A stretch of 5,092 nt of DNA from Pseudomonadota bacterium. Its GTDB lineage: Bacteria > Pseudomonadota > Gammaproteobacteria > Enterobacterales > Succinivibrionaceae. The notes under the pieces were generated by a model, which saw only the letters and a list, made by a program, of their open reading frames with translations, made no database searches and was not told the DNA's origin. Below are positions 1 through 4,758 of this stretch, one piece after another. Location of the stretch: positions 1 to 5,092 of the forward strand of contig JAEWPL010000053.1 in the NCBI GenBank assembly GCA_023460615.1, in the 5' to 3' direction. The position numbers and the translations under genes are program-made. Position 1 is the first letter of the stretch; every line of letters starts with the position of its first letter.

Positions 1-91
1 CAGCGGTAACGTAGATTTGATGGTATTTTGGAAATAACTCTTTGAGATCTGATGCTGCTTGCATGATCTCATCTTGTAAAATCTTAATCAT
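1..91 (-). CDS. Start of an unrecognised protein (partial, cut by window edge)
   Basis: The first 30 codons of a reading frame begin at an ATG at 91-89 and run off the left edge of the window. The peptide starts MIKILQDEIM and continues with QAASDLKELFPKYHQIYVTA. I do not recognise the family; the visible part looks like an amphipathic helix (about residues 2-20) followed by a possible beta strand (QIYVT). The ATG lies six bases after the TAA of the upstream fipA-like gene and in the same frame, so translation may be coupled. No convincing Shine-Dalgarno sequence precedes it (AAAATATT just upstream). A second in-frame ATG at 64-62 (Met10) is an alternative start. The lack of any stop in 30 codons and the close spacing support a real gene, but the evidence is thin. 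Confidence 0.5.
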   Translation of the reverse strand, partial: MIKILQDEIMQAASDLKELFPKYHQIYVTA

Positions 92-97
92 AATATT

Positions 98-814
98 TTA
101 TCGTGGACGACGTAAGATAGACTTTGAACCTATACCATAGGCATCACGAGCTTTTAGATTAGCTACATGGTGGGTAGGTTGCATTTTGCGAGCAAAAGCT
201 TGAGTTTCCTCATTTTGCTCAACTGCTTGAGCTAAAGGATCTTCAACTGCTGAAGTAGTATTTACTTGAGCTGATTGATACTGCTCAGTCATTTGATGAG
301 CTTGCTCTTCAATAGATTTTGGTCTTGCCTGAAGATTATGGACTTTAGCAAGCATAGATACTTCATAGCTTGGTAAGTTAGTCTTAGCAATAACCTCATC
401 AATGCTCATACCTTCAGAGAGTAATCTCTTAGCTAAGATGATAGGTTGATTCTCAACAGAATTGTTCTCAAACTCTTTTTTAGTCTGCTCTACTTTAACC
501 TGAAGATTGTCAAAAGAGGTATCGATTGAACGTTGCTTATCAATTAAATCCTCTAGAGTTTGAGTTACATAATTTAATTGCTTGTCGTAAGACTTAGATT
601 TTCTGTCTAAGGCTAGAACTTGCTCTTCTTGTTTAGTAACTTGCTCATTTAGTGCTTTTAAAGCCTGCTCTAAAGACTTACGCAGTGCACTATTCTCTTT
701 TTCAAGAACTGACGATCTGTGGGAGGAGATGATAAAAGAAATTAGAATAAAGATAAGTAGCACTACTACAGCGCCAATTACAACCATCATAGAAACATCT
801 AAATATGACTGCAT
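98..814 (-). CDS. fipA: DUF2802 membrane protein, FipA-type polar flagellum placement factor
   Basis: This 238-residue protein has one N-terminal membrane segment (about residues 9-30, Val/Ile/Leu/Phe-rich) followed by a positively charged edge (SHRSS). A long Glu/Lys/Gln-rich coiled coil follows (about 35-115), then a compact DUF2802-like domain (about 122-162, containing ILAKRLLSEGMSIDEVI and LPSYEVSMLAKVHNL) that resembles a helix-turn-helix fold. A polar Gln/Glu-rich linker (about 165-210) leads to a basic tail ending KARDAYGIGSKSILRRPR. DUF2802 proteins next to the che/fli cluster have been described as FipA, an inner-membrane partner of the GTPase FlhF needed for correct polar flagellum formation in Vibrio, Pseudomonas and Shewanella. 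Gly135 and Glu151 sit 16 residues apart, the spacing I recall for functionally important residues of Vibrio FipA. The ATG at 814-812 is preceded by AAAGAG at 825-820. The position just after cheW fits the family. The name is inferred from domain and context; the DUF2802 assignment is the firmer part. Confidence 0.8.
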   Translation of the reverse strand: MQSYLDVSMMVVIGAVVVLLIFILISFIISSHRSSVLEKENSALRKSLEQALKALNEQVTKQEEQVLALDRKSKSYDKQLNYVTQTLEDLIDKQRSIDTSFDNLQVKVEQTKKEFENNSVENQPIILAKRLLSEGMSIDEVIAKTNLPSYEVSMLAKVHNLQARPKSIEEQAHQMTEQYQSAQVNTTSAVEDPLAQAVEQNEETQAFARKMQPTHHVANLKARDAYGIGSKSILRRPR

Positions 815-819
815 AAAAA

Positions 820-825
820 CTCTTT
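820..825 (-). promoter_or_regulatory. Ribosome binding site of fipA
   Basis: On the minus strand AAAGAG lies five bases before the ATG of the DUF2802 gene. It is a modest Shine-Dalgarno match in otherwise A/T-only sequence, and it supports the start chosen at 814. Confidence 0.5.
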
Positions 826-865
826 ATTCTTTAAAAAAATTCTATTTAAAATTAACTATATAGCT

Positions 866-894
866 ATACTAGCAGATTTTTTTAGTTTGTGCTG
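866..894 (-). promoter_or_regulatory. Possible fipA promoter (extended -10)
   Basis: Reading on the minus strand, TGC followed by TAGTAT (874-866) resembles an extended -10 element. The hexamer 17 bases upstream (CAGCAC, near the edge of the terminator hairpin) is a poor -35 match, so the call rests on the -10 and on need: the strong terminator after cheW leaves fipA without an obvious upstream source of transcript. Transcription would start near 859, giving a leader of about 45 nt. A 10-bp palindrome TATAGCTATA (859-868) overlaps the -10 and start region. I see no match to sigma-28 or sigma-54 flagellar promoters here. Confidence 0.3.
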
Positions 895-943
895 AATTTA
901 TACAAAAAAGCGGTGACTTGCACCGCTATTTTTTGTATAAATT
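895..943 (-). terminator. Intrinsic terminator after cheW (possibly bidirectional)
   Basis: A near-perfect inverted repeat has a left arm of 21 nt (895-915), a 5-nt loop (916-920) and a right arm (921-943) with a 2-nt TA bulge at 927-928. The core is the GC-rich stem GCGGTG/CACCGC. On the minus strand this core is followed at once by six T residues (909-904), the classic intrinsic terminator form, and it begins six bases after the cheW stop codon. On the plus strand the core is followed by TA and then six Ts, so the element could also stop transcription entering from the other side, although no plus-strand gene is seen here. Confidence 0.85.
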
Positions 944-949
944 TTTAAA

Positions 950-1459
950 TTAACCTAAGTTTGTTACTTCTTTCCACTCAGCTTCAGTGAATAACTTAGT
1001 TAAATCAATTAAGATTAACAAGTCATCCTTGCGGTTGCATACGCCACTGATGAACTGAGCATTTTCCTCAGTACCAACATTTGGTGTATCGTCAATATCA
1101 GCAGTATTAAGATCAGCAACTTCAGCAACTGAATCTACTAAGATACCAATTACGTGTTTTTCTGACTCAATAATCATGATACGAGTGTTATCGGTAACCT
1201 CAGCTGGTGGAATACCAAAACGAGTACGAGTATCAATAACAGTTACTACGTTACCACGCAGATTGATAATACCTAGTACGTATGAAGGTGCGCCAGGAAC
1301 AGGAGCAATGTCAGTGTAGCGTAATACTTCACGAACTTGCATAACATTTACGCCATACATTTCATTACCTAATTGGAAGGTAACCCAACGAAGTAACTCA
1401 CCTTTCTTATCATTAGCGCCTAGATCAAGAAAGCTGCTTTGTTTTTCTTCTTTTGACAT
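950..1459 (-). CDS. cheW: Chemotaxis coupling protein CheW
   Basis: CheW links methyl-accepting chemoreceptors to the histidine kinase CheA in the cytoplasmic signalling array. The protein has 169 residues, typical for the family, and is almost all one CheW domain (about residues 21-162). Visible hallmarks are WVTFQLGNEMYGVNVMQVREV (25-45), the proline-rich turn IAPVPGAPSYVLGIINLRG (51-70) with its conserved NLRG arginine (Arg69), VVTVIDTRTRFG (71-82), and IMIIESEKHVIGILVDSVAEV (94-114). A short polar N-terminal lead (1-20) precedes the domain. The ATG at 1459 has a good Shine-Dalgarno sequence (AAGAGGAA, 1474-1467) eight bases upstream. The gene lies between the ParP-like gene, 112 nt upstream, and a strong terminator directly downstream, and it has its own likely promoter. 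Confidence 0.97.
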   Translation of the reverse strand: MSKEEKQSSFLDLGANDKKGELLRWVTFQLGNEMYGVNVMQVREVLRYTDIAPVPGAPSYVLGIINLRGNVVTVIDTRTRFGIPPAEVTDNTRIMIIESEKHVIGILVDSVAEVADLNTADIDDTPNVGTEENAQFISGVCNRKDDLLILIDLTKLFTEAEWKEVTNLG

Positions 1460-1510
1460 TGATAAATTCCTCTTATGTTCACATCTATTAAAGTATGTGC
1501 TTTTTCTTTA

Positions 1511-1540
1511 TTTATAGTCTTATTTTAATCAAGATATCAA
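1511..1540 (-). promoter_or_regulatory. Sigma-70-type promoter for cheW
   Basis: On the minus strand TTGATA (1540-1535) and TATAAA (1516-1511) are separated by 18 bases, or 17 if the -10 is read as CTATAA. Both hexamers match the housekeeping consensus well. They lie in the 112-nt gap between parP and cheW, the longest gap in the stretch from motC to cheW. Transcription would start near 1504 and give a leader of about 45 nt that includes the cheW ribosome binding site. The surrounding DNA is very AT-rich, so a chance match cannot be excluded. Confidence 0.55.
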
Positions 1541-1571
1541 TAAATACAGTGGCAAAAAGTTAAAACTTTGA

Positions 1572-2606
1572 TCACTCACTCATTTGCAGATCTAGATCTT
1601 TGAGGTTTACACCATTTTCAAACATCTTGATTAAGGCATCTACGTGCAATAGTGCACACATTTCCTTTTTAACGATGCCTGCAAGCCAAGGTCTGTTACC
1701 TGCGTTTTCACGCCAGGTTACATTGTCCTTGTGCAAAATCTTATTACCCTCAAGTTTATCACAACCTATGGACCATAGAGTTTTGCCAAGTGCAATCATA
1801 TACTCATACTTATCGGCAGGCTCTACGTCGGACTTTACCCATTTTATAGTATCAACTACATTCATCTTACGACCACGAATGTCAGCAATACCCATAAACC
1901 ACTTTGGTTTACCAAATAAAGGGGTGATCTTGTCACACTGGAAGATACCACCTAAATCTACAAGTGGCACTGCAAAACGGATACCACGTACTTGGAAAAA
2001 TAGTGCCTGGAAATCATTAGGCATTTCAATATTCTTCCACTCATAAGGAGACTCTTTTGGTGTCTCTTGTAATTCCTGCTTTGTTGCAACTTCCTTATCT
2101 TTTGTTACAACTTTATCGGTCTCTTGTGCTACTTGAGTTTCACTAGCAGTTTGAGTCTCAGTTTGAGTCTCCTCAGCAACTTTAGTCTCTTCTACTACTT
2201 GAGTTTGGGTAGCAGGCTTTACTTTAGTCTCAAGATCTTCAAGCAAAGACTGTAGTGATGGATGCTCAGCAAATGGTAAGCTCTCAGTTTGAGACTTTGT
2301 CTCTTCCTGAACTTGCAACTGAGGTTGTAAGTCATCTGTGCCATTCTCATTTGCTTTGATCTCTTGATAGCTTGGATTTACCTTTAAAGTTTCAGGATCA
2401 TAGCTTGGTGCAATATAATCGTTTTGGGCATCTGTACCCTTTGCTTGTAAGCTGTCTTGAGCCTCTAACTTTGAGATCTCCTCATCAGACACAGACAAAT
2501 CGTGAGTGGCAACCTCCTCTGCTTTTGCTTCGTCAGTTGGCACTTCCTCTTCAAGCATTTGCTTAAAGTATGCTACTAAAGTGTCGTCTATCTCGTGAAA
2601 TGACAT
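1572..2606 (-). CDS. parP: CheW-like polar array adaptor, ParP type
   Basis: The 344-residue protein has a C-terminal CheW-like domain (about 197-333) on a long acidic, low-complexity N-terminal half. The domain shows ALFFQVRGIRFAVPLVDLGGI (201-221), KWFMGIADIRGRKMNVVDT (235-253, matching the CheW GIINLRG region) and RPWLAGIVKKEMCALLHVDAL (305-325). The N-terminus has a short predicted helix (DDTLVAYFKQMLEEE, 7-21) and another conserved-looking helix near 115-128 (HPSLQSLLEDLE), with Glu/Thr/Gln-rich linker between and after. In Vibrio the gene between parC and cheW encodes ParP, which uses its N-terminal part to bind ParC and its CheW-like AIF domain to join arrays through CheA and receptors. 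The Pseudomonas counterpart is simply called a CheW-domain protein. The ATG at 2606 has AAGGAA at 2621-2616, inside the 17-nt gap from parC, so the two are probably co-translated. The ParP role is inferred from domain layout and position. Confidence 0.85.
   Translation of the reverse strand: MSFHEIDDTLVAYFKQMLEEEVPTDEAKAEEVATHDLSVSDEEISKLEAQDSLQAKGTDAQNDYIAPSYDPETLKVNPSYQEIKANENGTDDLQPQLQVQEETKSQTESLPFAEHPSLQSLLEDLETKVKPATQTQVVEETKVAEETQTETQTASETQVAQETDKVVTKDKEVATKQELQETPKESPYEWKNIEMPNDFQALFFQVRGIRFAVPLVDLGGIFQCDKITPLFGKPKWFMGIADIRGRKMNVVDTIKWVKSDVEPADKYEYMIALGKTLWSIGCDKLEGNKILHKDNVTWRENAGNRPWLAGIVKKEMCALLHVDALIKMFENGVNLKDLDLQMSE
2148..2171 (-). repeat. Perfect 12-bp tandem duplication in parP linker
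   Basis: The 12-base unit AGTTTGAGTCTC (plus-strand reading) occurs twice in a row, at 2148-2159 and 2160-2171. It encodes ETQT-ETQT at residues 146-153 of the ParP-like protein. Related Glu-Thr repeats (EETK, EETQ, SETQ, QETD) flank it at residues 139-163, so it is part of a degenerate, expanding low-complexity linker. The unit is a multiple of three, so changes in copy number keep the frame. Confidence 0.85.
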
Positions 2607-2623
2607 ACAAAAATATTCCTTAT

Positions 2624-3529
2624 TTAATTGAGCATGGAGCCCATGTCATTTGCAACTAAATCGATATCATTATGCTCTTTTTGCGTGGCTACTGTTTCAT
2701 CATCTTTTAAATTAACAATAGCTGCCACATTTGGAGTTACCTTCTCAGGATTAGATTTAAGCTCTTTTGAGATTATATCTACAAGTAGCTCATGGTAAGC
2801 TACAGCTCCACGGCATTTAGAGTCTAACATGGTAATAGGCATACCTCTTTGAGAGGATTCCCTAAATAAAGTATCAATTGGGATCTGCTTATTCCATAAA
2901 TTATCTTTATAGTGTGCTTTTAAAAAGTCTAAAGAGGTACGAGAGGCCTTAGTACGTTTATCATACATAGTAGGCACAATCGTGTAATTGATATTGCAGG
3001 CAGCATCTGCTTTTTTCATAATAGAAAAAGTACGTACCATGCCCTCAAGTCCTTTTAAGGATAAGAACTCGGTTTGAGTTGGTACTAATACAGAGCTACT
3101 TGCAACTAGTGCATTAACCATCAAAGCACCTAAAATAGGTGGACAGTCAATAATTGCAACATCATAGTCATCATCAATTAAAGCTAAAGCTTTAGATAAA
3201 ATTCTACCTACACCTTGTTGACCTGATAACTTACGATCAATAGTAGCTAGAGTCATTGAAGACGCTATAATATCAAGATTTGGAAAATTAGTATGGGTTA
3301 CACACTCTAAGACGTTTTCACGGGTAAGATTTTTTTGAGTGTATAAATCATATAAATTCTTTTCAATAGAATTGTAGTCAAAGCCTAAATAGCTAGTTAA
3401 TGATGCGTGTGGATCGGTATCAATAATTAGAACCTTAATATTCTCTTTTTGACACCAACCTGCTAAAGATGCAACTGTAGTGGTCTTACCTACACCACCT
3501 TTTTGACTTGCAATAGCCCAAACTAACAC
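2624..3529 (-). CDS. parC: ParA/Soj-family ATPase, ParC type (polar chemotaxis array positioning)
   Basis: This ParA-family ATPase has 301 residues. It carries the deviant Walker A motif KGGVGKTT (10-17, signature Lys10 and Lys15), the Walker A' region LIIDTDPHASLT (34-45, Asp39) and the Walker B region VAIIDCPP (124-131, Asp128). No N-terminal helix-turn-helix is present, as in the short orphan ParA proteins. Its place between motD and a CheW-like gene matches Vibrio ParC, which sits at the cell pole and recruits chemotaxis arrays through ParP, and Pseudomonas orphan ParA of the che cluster. Standard family members are about 260 residues; this one has an extra polar tail (about 258-301). Translation starts at GTG (3529-3527), chosen because the Walker A motif begins only ten residues in and TAAGGAG lies just upstream. 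I use the Vibrio name; parA or soj would be equally valid family names. It is distinct from topoisomerase IV parC. Confidence 0.9.
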   Translation of the reverse strand: MLVWAIASQKGGVGKTTTVASLAGWCQKENIKVLIIDTDPHASLTSYLGFDYNSIEKNLYDLYTQKNLTRENVLECVTHTNFPNLDIIASSMTLATIDRKLSGQQGVGRILSKALALIDDDYDVAIIDCPPILGALMVNALVASSSVLVPTQTEFLSLKGLEGMVRTFSIMKKADAACNINYTIVPTMYDKRTKASRTSLDFLKAHYKDNLWNKQIPIDTLFRESSQRGMPITMLDSKCRGAVAYHELLVDIISKELKSNPEKVTPNVAAIVNLKDDETVATQKEHNDIDLVANDMGSMLN

Positions 3530-3534
3530 AATAG

Positions 3535-3541
3535 CTCCTTA
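3535..3541 (-). promoter_or_regulatory. Strong ribosome binding site of parC, overlapping motD stop
   Basis: On the minus strand TAAGGAG is a near-ideal Shine-Dalgarno sequence placed five bases before the GTG start of the ParA-like gene. Its first three bases are the TAA stop codon of motD, so ribosomes ending motD finish on the parC binding site. This supports the GTG start and implies translational coupling. Confidence 0.85.
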
Positions 3542-4744
3542 TTTGTCGCTAAAATTCAATTCTATGGTGTTATCCTCACCACGTACTACATTAAGATCAG
3601 CAGTACCTGCGCTACCTTGTGGAACGTTATCACCTTTAGATTTTATCAATCCACCTTCAGGTACATTGATAGGCTTAGGAGCTTCCATAGCATAACGAGA
3701 GATAGCAATTACTACCTTTCGGTTCATAGCACGACCTGCAGCTGTTGCATTTGAGTATTTTGGTGAATACTGACCAAATGCCTCCACAGCCATACGCTCA
3801 GGAATAATACCAGCTTTTTCAAGCTCCTCAAGTACTGATACAGCTCTATTTGCAGATAAATCCCAGCTATTTCTAAAGATCCCATTTGGAATAAAGGTAT
3901 TATCAGTATAACCACGAATACGAATGTAGTTATTGATATTTGAAATAGCAACTGCAATGCGAGCAATAATAGGACGAGAAGCAGCTAATACAGAAGCACT
4001 ACCTTCTGCGAAAATTAAACCTGAATTGATATTGATAGTTAACCAGTGCGGATCTTCTTCTATATCAATGAATTTTTCCATACCAGTTTCGCTAATAGCC
4101 TCTGAGATAGAACGGCGAATAGCATCAAAGTGATTACCAAGTTTTCCTTCTGCCTGTGTTACAGCATCTACCTCGGTACGACCACCGATTTCATATTGAT
4201 CTTTAGCACCACCTGCTTGGAAACCACCATCACCAGTTTGAGAGCCACCTTCTGGCTTATTTGATTTTGGGGGTTGATTTTGAGAAACAGTGTTCTCAGA
4301 GATTACAAGCTCACCGGCACTAGTAATGTTATCAGCATTATTTTGGGCATCTTTCTCATCATCAGAGCCTGAGGTTGTATCATCACGCTGCTCTTTTGAT
4401 ACTGTTGAGGTGGTTTGGAAATTCATCATCACACCACCATCTTCAATAATTTGCTTACCAGTATCACCTTGTTGGGCATCTAACTGAGCTTTTACAGCAT
4501 CTTGAACTTCCTCAGATAACTGTTGAGCCATAGAGCCTGGGACTAAAAGGGCACCACCAGGTGAGTTTACAATAGTTTCATTAAAAGCCTGAGCAATACT
4601 CTCAGCAATAGACTTAGCATCTGACTGCTTTGCCATTGCAAAGGCATACAAAACAACGAATAAGGCAAACAATAAGGTCATGAAATCAGCGTAGGATACC
4701 ATCCAACGCTCTAAGTTCTCATGCTCTGGTGGTTTCTTTTTCAT
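3539..4744 (-). CDS. motD: Flagellar stator protein MotB/MotD (peptidoglycan-anchored)
   Basis: This is the B-type stator subunit, which pairs with MotA/MotC to form the ion channel that drives flagellar rotation. The 401-residue protein starts with a basic cytoplasmic tip (MKKKPPEHENLERW), then one membrane helix (about 18-38, VSYADFMTLLFALFVVLYA) with the essential ion-binding aspartate at Asp20. A helical segment just outside the membrane (about 40-57) fits the plug region. A long polar Ser/Thr/Gly/Asp/Gln-rich linker follows (about 60-200). The OmpA-like peptidoglycan-binding domain spans about 232-350, with IRGYTDN (276-282), FRNSWDLSANRAVSVL (290-305), FGQYSP (323-328) and GRAMNRKVVI (337-346). 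A 50-residue tail (351-401) extends past the domain. MotB/MotD proteins are usually about 300 residues; linker and tail account for the excess. The YADFMT signature favours a proton-driven type, but that is inference. The ATG at 4744 has AAGG (4755-4752) in the 14-nt gap from motC. Confidence 0.93.
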   Translation of the reverse strand: MKKKPPEHENLERWMVSYADFMTLLFALFVVLYAFAMAKQSDAKSIAESIAQAFNETIVNSPGGALLVPGSMAQQLSEEVQDAVKAQLDAQQGDTGKQIIEDGGVMMNFQTTSTVSKEQRDDTTSGSDDEKDAQNNADNITSAGELVISENTVSQNQPPKSNKPEGGSQTGDGGFQAGGAKDQYEIGGRTEVDAVTQAEGKLGNHFDAIRRSISEAISETGMEKFIDIEEDPHWLTININSGLIFAEGSASVLAASRPIIARIAVAISNINNYIRIRGYTDNTFIPNGIFRNSWDLSANRAVSVLEELEKAGIIPERMAVEAFGQYSPKYSNATAAGRAMNRKVVIAISRYAMEAPKPINVPEGGLIKSKGDNVPQGSAGTADLNVVRGEDNTIELNFSDK

Positions 4745-4758
4745 GCACTTGCCTTATC

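Noticed and set aside
904..926. The GCGGTG core as a DNA uptake signal of Pasteurellaceae type
   Set aside because: The AAGTGCGGT core is not present; the bases are AAAGCGGTG, occur once as a hairpin, and are fully explained by a terminator.
1553..1570. Small inverted repeat (AAAGT/ACTTT, TTTA loop) just after the parP stop as a terminator
   Set aside because: The stem is short with one G-C pair in each half at most, and the T-run is part of the stem, so it is too weak to call. Transcription from parP probably continues into cheW at least in part.
1600..2046. 148-codon open frame on the plus strand, antisense to parP
   Set aside because: It lies fully opposite the conserved CheW-like domain of parP, has no recognisable domain or ribosome binding site, and is a by-product of codon use on the other strand.
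2372..2566. 64-codon plus-strand frame antisense to the start of parP
   Set aside because: It lies opposite the low-complexity N-terminal half of parP and has no supporting signals.
3724..3966. 80-codon open frame on the minus strand within motD in another frame
   Set aside because: It overlaps the OmpA-like domain, whose motifs are clear in the motD frame; the hydrophobic product is a frame-shifted reading.
3933..4487. Short plus-strand open frames antisense to motD (3933-4133 and 4290-4487)
   Set aside because: They have no promoter, ribosome binding site or domain, and they mirror the motD coding sequence.
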